DNA from: Alphaproteobacteria bacterium | GTDB lineage: Bacteria > Pseudomonadota > Alphaproteobacteria > Rhodobacterales > Rhodobacteraceae | Length of the DNA: 64,000 nt | Direction: 5' to 3' | NCBI GenBank assembly: GCA_030425395.1 | Contig: JAUIAS010000001.1 | Location: 62,001-126,000, forward strand | Shown: in pieces, positions 33,718-42,825 of the stretch | Position numbering within the stretch: position 1 is the first letter of the stretch | Layout of the letters: each line of letters starts with the position of its first letter | The notes under the pieces: model-generated | What the model saw: only the letters and a program-made list of their open reading frames with translations | Database searches by the model: none | What the model was told of the DNA's origin: nothing | Position numbers and translations under genes: made by a program

Positions 33718-33748
33718 GCCCCCGCACCGCCGCAAAGCGCGCGGGGGC
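33718..33748. terminator. Stem-loop terminator between convergent LysR and aminotransferase genes
   Basis: GCCCCCGC and GCGGGGGC enclose a 15-base loop between two convergent genes. The flanks are not T-rich on the plus side, so it could be a weak bidirectional terminator or a boundary structure. Confidence 0.45.
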
Positions 33749-33756
33749 GTTCCATG

Positions 33757-35106
33757 TCATACCTGTGCGAACCCGGTATCCAGCGCCGACAGGATCGTGT
33801 CGATCTCGGCCTCGGTGACGGTCAGCGGAGGCGACATCAGGATATTATGCGCACCGAGACGCACCATGGCACCTGCCTCATAAGCGGCCTTGTGAATTCG
33901 CTTCATCGTATCATTGTCCATCGGCGTCTTGGCCGCCTTGTCGGACACGATCTCGATGCCGGTCATCAGCCCGTGGCCACCACGCACATCGCCGATGATA
34001 TCGTATTTCTCGGCCAGCTTCCGCACCCCGTCAAAAAGCTGCGCGCCCCGTGCCGCCGCGTTTGTCTTGGTATCCAGACGCAGCGTCTCAGACAGGCATG
34101 CGACCACTGCCGCCGCCCCGACCGGGTGTGCCGAATAGGTGTAGCCGTGGAAAATGGCTCCTTCCGCGTCCGATTTTTCAAAGACATCAGCCACCTTGTC
34201 ATTCATCAGCGCCGCACCGACCGGGAAATATCCAGAGGTAATGCCCTTGGCCATACTCATCATATCAGGCTGCACGCCCCAATGGCGCGACCCGCTCCAA
34301 TCGCCCGTGCGGCCAAAGCCGGTAATCACTTCATCGGCGATCATCAGGATGCCGTGCCGATCGCAGATTTCGCGCATCAGGCCCATGAACGACGCATCCG
34401 GCACGATTACACCACCCGCCCCCTGAATGGGCTCCATGATAAAGGCGGCAATCGACCCCGCCCCCTGAAAAGCGATCTCATCTTCCATTGCCGCCGCAAT
34501 ATTCTGGGCGAGTTTTGCAGGATCGATTTCATCAAACGGATTGCGATAGGGATAGGGGCTGGGCATGTGGAAAACACCCGGCAACAGAGGTTCATAGTTG
34601 ATCCGAAACCGGTTATTTCCATTCACGCTGGCCCCGCCAAAATGGGTGCCGTGGTAGCCTTTCTTGAGGCTCAGGAACTTGGTCCGGTTCGGCTCACCGC
34701 GCAGGCGGTGATACTGCCGTGCAAGCCGAAGACAGGTTTCAACGCTATCCGACCCGCCCGAAGTGAAAAACACTCGGCTCATGCCATCCTCGGCGAACAT
34801 CTCACGCACCGCGTAGGAGGCCTCGATGGCCATAGGGTTCGTCGTGCCCCCGAAAGCAGAATAATAGGGCAGATCATAAAGTTGCTTGGCGATCGCGTCT
34901 TTCACCACATCATTGGAATATCCAAGGTTCACACACCAAAGACCGCCCACGGCATCCACGGTGGTATGACCGTCAATATCGGTAATGGATGATCCGTGGG
35001 CCTTGGTAATGATTGTCGGCGCGTTGGCCTGAAGATCACCGGGATGCCCCATCGGGTGCCACAGGTGACGTGCGTTGTTTTCGCGCAGGAAATTGTCGTC
35101 CTTCAT
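33757..35106 (-). CDS. Class III PLP-dependent aminotransferase
   Basis: 449 aa omega-aminotransferase family. Visible: RHLWHPMGHPGDLQANAP, FFTSGGSDSVETCLRLARQYH (PLP phosphate region), IADEVITGFGRTG (PLP Asp) and the Schiff-base Lys in MSMAKGITSGYFPVG. Ribosome site TTGAGGAGAT. It is separate from the urate genes by a strong terminator at 35163-35189, so membership in the urate operon is doubtful; its amino donor (taurine, beta-alanine, aromatic amine and so on) cannot be told. A glyoxylate or pyruvate acceptor would link it to urate-derived glyoxylate (speculative). Confidence 0.88.
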   Translation of the reverse strand: MKDDNFLRENNARHLWHPMGHPGDLQANAPTIITKAHGSSITDIDGHTTVDAVGGLWCVNLGYSNDVVKDAIAKQLYDLPYYSAFGGTTNPMAIEASYAVREMFAEDGMSRVFFTSGGSDSVETCLRLARQYHRLRGEPNRTKFLSLKKGYHGTHFGGASVNGNNRFRINYEPLLPGVFHMPSPYPYRNPFDEIDPAKLAQNIAAAMEDEIAFQGAGSIAAFIMEPIQGAGGVIVPDASFMGLMREICDRHGILMIADEVITGFGRTGDWSGSRHWGVQPDMMSMAKGITSGYFPVGAALMNDKVADVFEKSDAEGAIFHGYTYSAHPVGAAAVVACLSETLRLDTKTNAAARGAQLFDGVRKLAEKYDIIGDVRGGHGLMTGIEIVSDKAAKTPMDNDTMKRIHKAAYEAGAMVRLGAHNILMSPPLTVTEAEIDTILSALDTGFAQV

Positions 35107-35162
35107 CGGGATCTCCTCAAGGTGTTTTTTTCGACGCTAGACCGGATCGAAGACACAATAAA

Positions 35163-35189
35163 GCCCGCGCGCAGTGGCTGCGCGCGGGC
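35163..35189 (-). terminator. Rho-independent terminator of the purine permease transcript
   Basis: GCCCGCGCGCAG and CTGCGCGCGGGC form a perfect 12-bp stem with a 3-base loop 22 bases after the permease stop; on the minus strand it is followed by TTTATTGT. This is a good intrinsic terminator for the urate operon read from right to left. Confidence 0.8.
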
Positions 35190-35211
35190 GAAACAAATAA
35201 GTTTTTCCAGT

Positions 35212-36561
35212 TCAGTCGATGTTTTCAGGCAGAACGAGGTTCAGCACAATCGCGATCACCGCCGCAGGCAAGAGACCAGAGGTCATAAGGATCTTCATCG
35301 TGTTCCCGAGGAATGCCATTGCGTCTGGAACCTGCTGAAGCCCCAAGCCGAGAGAAAGCGACGTTGCAAAGATGACCATGTTCCGACGGTTCCAATTGAC
35401 CTCGGAGAGCATGTTGATGCCCGCCGCCGCGACCATCCCGAACATGACAATCACGCCACCACCCAGCACCTGAATCGGAACCGTGTTGACCAATGCACCA
35501 ACCTTGGGAATCAGTCCTGCAATAACCAGCACGATCGCACCGCATGTCACCACATGGCGGCTCATCACTCCGGTTATCGCGACAAGTCCAACGTTCTGGC
35601 TGAACGAAGTATTGGGCAATCCCCCAAAGATGCCGGCAATCGCCGTACCAAGACCATCGGCGAAAGTAGCCCCCTGAACCTCTTCGTCCGTGGCTTCGCG
35701 CCCGGCTCCGCCCTTGGTGATGCCGCTGACATCGCCGACGGTTTCAATGGCCGACACAAAAGACATCAGGCACATGCCGATAACGATTGCCCAGTTGATC
35801 TCAAAGCCCAGCGCAAACGGCATCGGCAGAGCAAACCAGCCCGCGTTGCCCAATCCCGCAAAACTGACATCGCCCATCACCAGCGCCACGAGATATCCCG
35901 CGACCAGACCGATAAGGACTGCCGCCACCGACAGGAACCCTTTTACATAGAATTTGATCCCCAGCGTCACCGCCACGACGACCAGCGCCTGAAACCAGTT
36001 CTGTATTCCACCCCATGTCGGTTTGGACCGGTTAAAATCACCCGCGCCGCCAGCGGCATATTCGATGCCCACCTTGATCAGAGCGAGACCGATCATCAAC
36101 ACGATCAGCCCGGTCACCAGTGGTGGCAAGGCAAAACGGATACGCTTGATGAACAAACCGATGCAGAAATGAAAGCACCCGCCGACGATGACGCCGCCCA
36201 TCAGACCGGGCAAACCCGCCGTTCCTGCACCCAGCATCGCGGGGATCATCACTGGCAGGAACGCAAAGGACGTGCCTTGCACGATTGGCAGGCGCGCGCC
36301 GACGGGCCCAAGACCAACGGTCTGGATAAGGGTTGCGACGCCGGCAAACAGCATCGACATCTGGATCATGTAGATCAGCGTGCCGACATCAGATGATCCA
36401 AAGCCAAATCCCGCCACGCTGGCGATGATAATGGCGGGCGTCACGTTCGACACAAACATGGCCAGCACATGCTGGATTCCCAGCGGAATGGCCTTGGCCA
36501 AAGGGGGTGTATAATTCGGGTCACGCATCTGTTCCGGCGTGCCGATAGAAGTATCCGTCAT
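35212..36561 (-). CDS. Xanthine/uracil (NCS2) family permease
   Basis: 449 aa with about twelve to fourteen hydrophobic segments and NCS2 family features: LGIQHVLAMFVSNVTPAII near the N-terminus, PIVQGTSFAFLPVM, and NTSFSQNVGLVAITGV near the carboxyl end (the NxGxxxxT-type signature). It likely imports urate, xanthine or another purine in symport with H+ or Na+. Start at 36561 is set by AAGGAG; a start at 36591 is less likely. It lies 56 bases downstream of allA and is followed by a terminator, so it closes the urate operon. Confidence 0.9.
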   Translation of the reverse strand: MTDTSIGTPEQMRDPNYTPPLAKAIPLGIQHVLAMFVSNVTPAIIIASVAGFGFGSSDVGTLIYMIQMSMLFAGVATLIQTVGLGPVGARLPIVQGTSFAFLPVMIPAMLGAGTAGLPGLMGGVIVGGCFHFCIGLFIKRIRFALPPLVTGLIVLMIGLALIKVGIEYAAGGAGDFNRSKPTWGGIQNWFQALVVVAVTLGIKFYVKGFLSVAAVLIGLVAGYLVALVMGDVSFAGLGNAGWFALPMPFALGFEINWAIVIGMCLMSFVSAIETVGDVSGITKGGAGREATDEEVQGATFADGLGTAIAGIFGGLPNTSFSQNVGLVAITGVMSRHVVTCGAIVLVIAGLIPKVGALVNTVPIQVLGGGVIVMFGMVAAAGINMLSEVNWNRRNMVIFATSLSLGLGLQQVPDAMAFLGNTMKILMTSGLLPAAVIAIVLNLVLPENID

Positions 36562-36617
36562 TCTGTCCGTCTCCTTGTTGGTATTTGGCAAGCCCTCTTG
36601 TCGGGGCGTTTTGCGTT

Positions 36618-37118
36618 TCAGTCCGCCGTGATGACCACCGGTGGATCAAGTGGGAATTCTTCCAGGTTGGGTGTCGCGCCGATGCGGTCCACTACCGCGA
36701 ACAATCCCGGCGCGTGTAGCGGTGTCAAAACCCCGTGCCACGTGCCGCGATGGAAATTCACGCCCTGACCGGGGGCCGCGACAAAGGCATGGATCGGCCC
36801 AGGTGCATCTCCGGCTTCGGCAACAATCACCAACCACGGGTTCGAATGCATAGGCAGAAATGCCTGACTGCCCTCGGGGTGCCGTTCAACAAGCTCCAGC
36901 GTATAGGGAAGCGCACGCGGCTCCGCGTCAAAAAGGCTGATCCCGGCGCGACCTTCGGGACCAAAATCCATCTGCGCGCGGTCGTGGTGCCGCCCGCAAA
37001 GCCCGGCATTGATCATTTTGTCCGGAGCACCGCGCACCTCAAGAACGTCACCAAAAGGGGCGAATGCTTCCGCCGTTAACGGTTGAGCCTTTATCGTCTC
37101 CATATGCGTGCCACTCAT
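36618..37118 (-). CDS. allA: Ureidoglycolate lyase AllA
   Basis: 166 aa cupin-fold enzyme: LTAEAFAPFGDVLE, LELVERHPEGSQAFLPM and NFHRGTWHGVL are the AllA hallmarks. It splits ureidoglycolate into glyoxylate and urea. Its start codon overlaps the stop of the ureidoglycine aminohydrolase gene by 4 bases. A second in-frame ATG (37103) lacks a ribosome site. With allE and puuE it forms the run of enzymes from allantoin to glyoxylate. Confidence 0.93.
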   Translation of the reverse strand: MSGTHMETIKAQPLTAEAFAPFGDVLEVRGAPDKMINAGLCGRHHDRAQMDFGPEGRAGISLFDAEPRALPYTLELVERHPEGSQAFLPMHSNPWLVIVAEAGDAPGPIHAFVAAPGQGVNFHRGTWHGVLTPLHAPGLFAVVDRIGATPNLEEFPLDPPVVITAD

Positions 37119-37930
37119 AGGCTCAGCGCCGGATGGCGGTTGACATCTTTGTAGAGCAGATAGCGGAAATCTTCATCTCCAGTGGCAACACAAGCCTGCG
37201 GACAAAAGGCACGCAGCCACATGAAATCGCCCGGCCCCACCTCGACCCAGTCCTTGTTGAGAAGATAGCGTGCCGTTCCCTGAAGCACGTATAACCCGTG
37301 TTCCATCACATGGGTTTCGGCAAACGGGATCAGCCCGCCGGGCCGGAAGGTAACGATATTCACATGCATATCATGGCGCAGGTCGTCCGGGGCGGCGAAC
37401 CGGGTGGTGCCCCATTTATCCGTGTTGGGCATCCAGTTTACAGGGGTCTGCGAATCCGAGGTCACGAATGCTTGGGGTCGCGACACGCCCGCAACCGCCT
37501 CATAGCGTTTGCGCACCCAGTGAAACCGCAACGCGACGTTGCCCGGATTGGCAAGCCGCCATGCCGACCCTGCCGGGATATACGCATAGCCGCCCGCCCC
37601 AAGTTCATGCGCGGTTCCGTCGATTTCAAGGCGCATCCGCCCTTCGGCCACGAACAGAACGCCCTGCGCCCCCGCATCCGGTTCAGGCGCATCGGATCCA
37701 CCACCGGGCGCGACCTCCATTGCGTATTGGGCAAAAGTTTCTGCGAACCCTGAAAGCGGGCGCGCAATGATCCAGCCTCGTGTGTCCCGCCAACCGGGAA
37801 ACAGGCTGGTCACGATATCTCGCATCGTGATGGCGGGAATGAACGCATAAGCTTCGGTAAAGATCGCGGCCCCCTCGGGGCTGACGCCCTGTCCGGGCAA
37901 TCCGCCGGGGGGAAAGGCATAGCTGGTCAT
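37115..37930 (-). CDS. allE: (S)-ureidoglycine aminohydrolase (bicupin)
   Basis: 271 aa with two cupin domains: first around residues 70-140 (VLFVAEGRMRLEIDG, GGYAYIPAGSAW) and second around 190-260 (MHVNIVTFRPGGLIPFAETHVMEHGLYVLQG in pieces, GDFMWLRAFCPQ); HVMEHGLYVL holds metal-ligand His and Glu. This matches UGHY/YlbA, which releases ammonia from (S)-ureidoglycine to give (S)-ureidoglycolate, the substrate of the AllA encoded next. It overlaps both neighbours by 4 bases, so three enzymes are translated from coupled frames. Confidence 0.92.
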   Translation of the reverse strand: MTSYAFPPGGLPGQGVSPEGAAIFTEAYAFIPAITMRDIVTSLFPGWRDTRGWIIARPLSGFAETFAQYAMEVAPGGGSDAPEPDAGAQGVLFVAEGRMRLEIDGTAHELGAGGYAYIPAGSAWRLANPGNVALRFHWVRKRYEAVAGVSRPQAFVTSDSQTPVNWMPNTDKWGTTRFAAPDDLRHDMHVNIVTFRPGGLIPFAETHVMEHGLYVLQGTARYLLNKDWVEVGPGDFMWLRAFCPQACVATGDEDFRYLLYKDVNRHPALSL

Positions 37931-39339
37931 AACATATCCTCAAGACGCAGACGTGCGATGCGTTCGACCTGGTGGCACGCCTCGGCGAACTCTGTATCGG
38001 TGTTGTTGCCAATACGCCGGTCAAACGCGGCCAATATCCCGGCCTTGTCGTGGTCGCGCACCGCGATGATAAAAGGAAACCCGTGCTTGGCGACGTATTC
38101 GGAGTTGCGCTGCTGAAACGCTTCGCGCTCGGCATCCGTCAATGCGTCCAGACCAGCGCTTGCCTGTTCCGAGGTCGACTCTGCCGTCAAGCGCTTGGCC
38201 GCGGCCAGCTTGCCAGCCAAGTCGGGGTGAGCACGCAAAACGCCCAAACGCTCGTCATCACTCGCGGTGCGGAACGCCCGACACAGGGCGTTATGAATCC
38301 CCGCCGCGCGGTCATGCGCCGGGCCAAGTTCGAGCGCATGCGCCCGTTCGGCCACCCATGGTGAATGCTCGAACACCCCGCCGAACCGATCAACGAACCG
38401 ATCGCGCGTCATCAGCGACGGCCGCTCTTGCGCGACGGGCGGATGGGTTTTGGCCCAATGCCGCGCAATATCTATCCGGCGCGGGGTCCACACGTCATCA
38501 AAACCTTTGATATAGTCGATAAACCGTTTCAGTCCCGCAATCTTGCCCGGACGCCCAATCAGGCGACAATGCAGGCCGATGCTCATCATCGCTGGCCGTC
38601 CTGCGCGCCCCTCTTCCAGCAACGTATCGAAGGAATCCTTGAGGTAGGAAAAGAACTGTTCGCCAGTGATATACCCCGGTGCGGTGGCAAACCGCATGTC
38701 ATTCGCTTCGAGCGTATAAGGAATGATCAACTGATCCTGGTCACCGATGCGCGCCCAATACGGCAGATCATCGTCATAGGTGTCGGATACATATTCAAAT
38801 CCACCCTCTTCGGAGACCAGACGCACAGTATTTTCGCTGCAACGCCCGGTGTACCAACCGCGCGGGCGCGTGCCGGTGACTTCGGCATGCAGACGCACCG
38901 CTTCGGCAATCGCGGCGCGTTCTTCCTCTTCTGGCATATCCTTGTGTTCGACCCATTTCAGCCCGTGGCTGGCGATTTCCCAGTCAGCCTGTTGCATCGC
39001 CTCGACCTGTTCTGGGCTGCGCGCCAGCGCAGTCGCGACACCGTAAATCGTAACGGGGATATCCGCGCCTGTGAAAAGACGATGCAATCGCCAGAACCCG
39101 GCCCGAGCGCCGTATTCGTAAATCGATTCGATGTTCCAGTGCCGCTGACCCTGCCACATGGCCGCACCGGCAATGTCGGACAGGAACGCCTCGGATGCTG
39201 CATCCCCATGCAAGACACAGTTTTCGCCACCCTCTTCGTAATTCAAAACAAACTGCACTGCGACTGACGCACCTCCCGGCCACTGTGCATCCGGTGGCGT
39301 GGCACCATATCCGATCATGTTTCTCGGGTATCTGTTCAT
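37927..39339 (-). CDS. Fusion of PuuE-type allantoinase and OHCU decarboxylase (UraD)
   Basis: 470 aa. Residues 1-300 are a polysaccharide-deacetylase-like allantoinase (MIGYGATPPDAQWPGGA, NYEEGGE, HWNIESIYEYGARAG, SIGLHCRLIGRPG). From about residue 310 a second domain fits OHCU decarboxylase: AHPDLAGKLA with the catalytic His and a C-terminal FQQRNSEYVAKHGFPFIIAVRD. The protein would decarboxylate OHCU to S-allantoin and then hydrolyse it to allantoate, two successive steps. Start at 39339 has GAGGGA; a longer frame to 39372 lacks a ribosome site. Confidence 0.92.
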   Translation of the reverse strand: MNRYPRNMIGYGATPPDAQWPGGASVAVQFVLNYEEGGENCVLHGDAASEAFLSDIAGAAMWQGQRHWNIESIYEYGARAGFWRLHRLFTGADIPVTIYGVATALARSPEQVEAMQQADWEIASHGLKWVEHKDMPEEEERAAIAEAVRLHAEVTGTRPRGWYTGRCSENTVRLVSEEGGFEYVSDTYDDDLPYWARIGDQDQLIIPYTLEANDMRFATAPGYITGEQFFSYLKDSFDTLLEEGRAGRPAMMSIGLHCRLIGRPGKIAGLKRFIDYIKGFDDVWTPRRIDIARHWAKTHPPVAQERPSLMTRDRFVDRFGGVFEHSPWVAERAHALELGPAHDRAAGIHNALCRAFRTASDDERLGVLRAHPDLAGKLAAAKRLTAESTSEQASAGLDALTDAEREAFQQRNSEYVAKHGFPFIIAVRDHDKAGILAAFDRRIGNNTDTEFAEACHQVERIARLRLEDML

Positions 39340-39432
39340 GCGGTTTCCCTCATTCGCGCCCACGCCCGCCATACCGGCAAGAGTCCGCTCAGCCTTCTGG
39401 CCAAGGTTCTATGGCAACCCGGCCAAACTCAA

Positions 39433-39451
39433 TTTCAAAAAATACTTGAAA
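39433..39451. promoter_or_regulatory. Dyad between puuE fusion and HIU hydrolase genes
   Basis: TTTCAA (39433-39438) and TTGAAA (39446-39451) form a 6-7-6 inverted repeat near the middle of a 211-base divergent gap. A regulator controlling both halves of the urate cluster could bind here. No convincing -10/-35 pair was seen. Confidence 0.3.
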
Positions 39452-39550
39452 CTGTTTTCGCAAGGCGCATCCTCGTCTAGACTGCACACAATTGGGACAC
39501 TGCCCACCGATACCGCACAATAAAGGAGCGGCCAGCAAGGCCGGTATGCC

Positions 39551-39910
39551 ATGTCCCAAGGATACCTGACGACACATGTTCTTGATACCGCGCGGGGGGT
39601 GCCCGCCGCCGGCCTGCGGATCACCTTGTATGATCTCAGCGGCGACGCGCCCTCGCTGCTGGCTGAAATGGTCACAAATGACGATGGCCGCACCGACAGC
39701 CCGATCCTGCCCAAGGGGCAGATGCGCACAGGACGTTACGAACTGGTATTCGACGCCGGCGATTATTTGCGCGCTTCTGGAACCGCCGGGCCAGAGCCGC
39801 TGTTTCTCGATATCGTCCCAATCCGCTTTGGCATCGAAGACGACAGCGCGCATTATCACGTGCCGTTGTTGCTGTCGCCGTTCGGCTATTCAACCTATCG
39901 CGGCAGCTGA
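39551..39910 (+). CDS. uraH: 5-hydroxyisourate hydrolase (transthyretin-like)
   Basis: 119 aa, transthyretin-fold. N-terminal [18 protein letters not shown] with the catalytic His (H9), a central [10 protein letters not shown] and the [20 protein letters not shown]-terminus; YRGS is the usual HIUase end. The enzyme converts 5-hydroxyisourate, made by PuuD, to OHCU for the fused UraD. AAGG ribosome site. The 3' end overlaps the convergent metal-permease gene by 16 bases. Confidence 0.94.
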   Translation: MSQGYLTTHVLDTARGVPAAGLRITLYDLSGDAPSLLAEMVTNDDGRTDSPILPKGQMRTGRYELVFDAGDYLRASGTAGPEPLFLDIVPIRFGIEDDSAHYHVPLLLSPFGYSTYRGS

Positions 39911-40818
39911 GCCCCCTTGCGGTGCGGCCCGAAAATGGCCGCCACTGCAAGGACGAGACCGGACACAGTCGCGATCATGCCAGCCGCGCTTACCGCGTTT
40001 TCAAACCCGATCCAGAGCGGGCCATACCCGGCCAGGACATATCCCGCTACTGCGGACAAAGTGGCAAATCCAACGCTCCAAGCGACCTGAATTTCCAGCC
40101 TGTCTGTCATCAATCGCGCTGCCGCCGGTGGACAGATGAACATCGCAATCACGATGATGGAGCCCACCGCATCAAATGCGGCAACCGCTGCCAGAGCCGA
40201 CAACACCACCAACAGCCCACCAATCAACCGCACGGGCACGCCCACGCTGCGCGCGAACCCTTCGTCAAAGGTCGAGATTTTCAATCCACGCCAGAACACC
40301 AGCAAGAACGCGACTATCACACAGGCCACAACCGCCATACGAAGCAATTCCGGCGGCAACCCGGCCAACGCCACGGGATCGACAAGCGATCCCCAACCTG
40401 CTGCATCCAACCAGATGAGACTTTCCAAATTTCCGTAAAGCGCGTGTTCCACATCCAGATGAACCGATGATGTATCCGTCTGTTCCAACAGCAGGACGCC
40501 ACCCGCAAACATCGCGGTGAACACGACGCCCATCGCGGCCCCCGCCTCGATCCGCGCCAGACGGCGGATTGCCTCAATCAGCAGAACCGACACGATGGCC
40601 GCACCGCCTGCACCGATCATCATCGGCCAGGTCGACACCATCCCGGTCAACAGGAATGCAACGACGATCCCAGGCAACACTACATGACTGATCGCATCAC
40701 CGATCAAAGCCTGACGCCGCAGCACAAGGAAATTGCCCGGCAATGCACAGGCAATGGCCGCCAGCACGCCGATCACCATCGGTGGCAGGGACAACGCGAC
40801 AAACTCGAACCCACTCAT
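39895..40818 (-). CDS. Metal ABC transporter permease (ABC-3 family)
   Basis: 307 aa, ABC-3 family (ZnuB/MntC/TroCD type): [36 protein letters not shown] near the N-terminus (in pieces) and about eight membrane helices. It forms a pair with the next permease gene and shares a 4-base overlap with it. The gene is last in a four-gene importer with binding protein, ATPase and two permeases. Its 3' end overlaps the HIU hydrolase gene tail to tail. Confidence 0.9.
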   Translation of the reverse strand: MSGFEFVALSLPPMVIGVLAAIACALPGNFLVLRRQALIGDAISHVVLPGIVVAFLLTGMVSTWPMMIGAGGAAIVSVLLIEAIRRLARIEAGAAMGVVFTAMFAGGVLLLEQTDTSSVHLDVEHALYGNLESLIWLDAAGWGSLVDPVALAGLPPELLRMAVVACVIVAFLLVFWRGLKISTFDEGFARSVGVPVRLIGGLLVVLSALAAVAAFDAVGSIIVIAMFICPPAAARLMTDRLEIQVAWSVGFATLSAVAGYVLAGYGPLWIGFENAVSAAGMIATVSGLVLAVAAIFGPHRKGAQLPR

Positions 40819-42017
40819 GCCGGTGTCTCCGCGATGCGCCGGTCGATTTCGGCGATTTGGTCAGATGTCAGCACAGTGTCGATGTCGCGAACCCCGTCAT
40901 ACATCGCGGCTGCCGCTTCAAACCGGTTATCTGTGCGCAACGCGGTCCAGCGAGCTTCATCGCGAAGGGCCCGCGCGGCATACCCCATGCCATCGTCGGT
41001 TGCGACTCCGTCGCCCCGCGCCCAGCCCGCCGCCACCAAAAGCCGCAACGTCAGACGTTCATAAATCGGATGGCCCTGCGCCAAAGCAAGCAGGCCCTGA
41101 CGAATGTGGATACGCTTCTGGAAACGGCGATATCGCAGCCACGCTGCCAGAACACCGCGACTTGGGGCCAAGAGCAGGGACACCACGAACACCACAAAGG
41201 ACACCAGCACAATGATCGGTCCGGTGGGAAGATCCGGTGCCGTGGCAGAAATCGCCGCCCCGACATAGGCGGCACTGGCCCCAAATATCCCGGAAAGCCA
41301 CACCACACGCGCGGCCACGTCTGTCCAAAGCCGCGCCGTCACCGGCGGTACGATCAACAGCGCCACGACCAGGATCAAGCCCACGATCTTGAGCCCGACA
41401 ACCGTAATTGCCATCACCAGCCCCATCATCAACAGATCAAGCCGCGCCACCGGCAGGCCACGGGCACGTGCATAGGCCGCATCAAACGCCACCAAGAGGA
41501 ACGGACGACGGAAAAGCAAAGCCAGCACGACAACCGCCGCGCCGCCCCCCGCGATAATCAAGGCATCCGCCCATAGCATCGCGGCGGTAGATCCAAGAAG
41601 GAAGCTCTCAAGCCCCGCCTGACGCCCCTGCGGCAAGGTCTGGATCACCGTCAGAAGAACCACACCAAAACCGAAGAAAACCGAAAGGACGGCACCGATA
41701 GCCGCGTCTTCATTCAGGCGGGTGTGGCGCACCAGCGCATTGACGCATAGCAGCCCAAGTAGCGCCGATACTGCCGAGCCCGCCAGCAATCCCGGCAAGG
41801 ATCGCCCGTCACCGCCCAGCGCCACCATCAGCAGAAATGCCAGAGCAACGCCCGGCAACGTCGCATGCGAAATTGCATCGCTCAGCAAAGCGCGATTGCG
41901 CAGGAACAGAAAGGTGCCCGAAATTCCGGCCGCAAAGCCAAGCAGCCCTGCCCCCAGCGTCACAAGCGTGGCGTTGTAGCCCATCTGCAAGAAAAGCGCA
42001 TCCACAAGCATCGCCAC
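40815..42017 (-). CDS. Metal ABC transporter permease with C-terminal winged-helix-like extension
   Basis: 400 aa. Residues 1-290 are an ABC-3 permease (FLFLRNRALLSDAISHATLPGVALAFLL in pieces). From about 300 a cytosolic extension follows (RYRRFQKRIHIRQGLLALAQGHPIYERLTLRLLVAAGWARGDGVATDDG in pieces, then ARALRDEARWTALRTDNR) that resembles a DtxR/MntR winged helix and a following segment. It could couple metal sensing to the pore; no DNA binding has been shown. Partner permease 39895-40818. Confidence 0.82.
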   Translation of the reverse strand: MAMLVDALFLQMGYNATLVTLGAGLLGFAAGISGTFLFLRNRALLSDAISHATLPGVALAFLLMVALGGDGRSLPGLLAGSAVSALLGLLCVNALVRHTRLNEDAAIGAVLSVFFGFGVVLLTVIQTLPQGRQAGLESFLLGSTAAMLWADALIIAGGGAAVVVLALLFRRPFLLVAFDAAYARARGLPVARLDLLMMGLVMAITVVGLKIVGLILVVALLIVPPVTARLWTDVAARVVWLSGIFGASAAYVGAAISATAPDLPTGPIIVLVSFVVFVVSLLLAPSRGVLAAWLRYRRFQKRIHIRQGLLALAQGHPIYERLTLRLLVAAGWARGDGVATDDGMGYAARALRDEARWTALRTDNRFEAAAAMYDGVRDIDTVLTSDQIAEIDRRIAETPA

Positions 42018-42026
42018 TGTCCCTGC

Positions 42027-42824
42027 TCAGCCGTCTTGTCGCGACAGCATGTCGATCTGCGCCGGAGCCAGGCGCCCGCCGTAGGTCGCGCGCAGATTGG
42101 CTTCGGTAAATACTTCCTTGACGGGTCCCTCAGCCACGCGGCGCGTGCTGATCAGCCAGACATCGTCGAAATAATCGCGTAGCGTGGACAAATCGTGGTG
42201 CACCACGATCACCGTGCGTCCTTCGGCCTTGAGCCCCTTGAGAACGGCAACGATGGCGCGTTCGGTCGCCGCATCCACACCAGCGAAAGGTTCGTCCAGA
42301 AGATAAAGATCCGCATTCTGCGCCAAGGCGCGGGCGAGAAACACACGCTGCTGTTGACCACCGGACAACTGGCCGATCTGGCGTCCTTCGAACTCTTCCA
42401 TTCCCACTCGGGAAAGACAGTCGCGAGCATAGTCCATATGGTGCTTGCGCACCCGGCCCAGCAGACCAAGTTCACGATAAAGGCCGCCCAGCACCACGTC
42501 GATCACCCGCGTCGGGAAATCCCAGTCCACGCTGGCGCGCTGCGGCACATAAGCGACGCGATGGCGCTGCATCGACAAGTCCGCGCCAAACACACGCACC
42601 TGACCCGCAACCGCTGTCTCGATCCCCAACACGGCCTTGAGCAAAGTCGACTTACCGGCACCGTTTGGTCCGACGATAGCCGTCATTCGGCCGGCGCGCG
42701 CTGTGAAATCTACTGAGAAAACCGCTGGCTTCTGACCATAGGACACCGTCAGCCCACGGATCGACAACGGGGCCGCCGGATCGGCGGTGGTGTCGTTGGC
42801 TTGGGATTGGACGACCCTCAGCAT
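42027..42824 (-). CDS. Metal ABC transporter ATP-binding protein
   Basis: 265 aa. Walker A GPNGAGKST, signature LSGGQQQRVFLARAL, Walker B ADLYLLDEPFAGVD and the H-loop VVHHDLSTL. Residues such as YVPQRASVDWDFPTRVIDVVLGG match the Mn/Zn/Fe ABC ATPases (MntB/TroB). It is placed between the binding-protein and permease genes, with gaps of 1 and 9 bases. Confidence 0.92.
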   Translation of the reverse strand: MLRVVQSQANDTTADPAAPLSIRGLTVSYGQKPAVFSVDFTARAGRMTAIVGPNGAGKSTLLKAVLGIETAVAGQVRVFGADLSMQRHRVAYVPQRASVDWDFPTRVIDVVLGGLYRELGLLGRVRKHHMDYARDCLSRVGMEEFEGRQIGQLSGGQQQRVFLARALAQNADLYLLDEPFAGVDAATERAIVAVLKGLKAEGRTVIVVHHDLSTLRDYFDDVWLISTRRVAEGPVKEVFTEANLRATYGGRLAPAQIDMLSRQDG

Positions 42825-42825
42825 C

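Noticed and set aside
34996-36396. Plus-strand frame of 466 codons opposite the purine permease
   Set aside because: Antisense to a clear NCS2 permease with family motifs; the translation shows only charged low-complexity shadow sequence.
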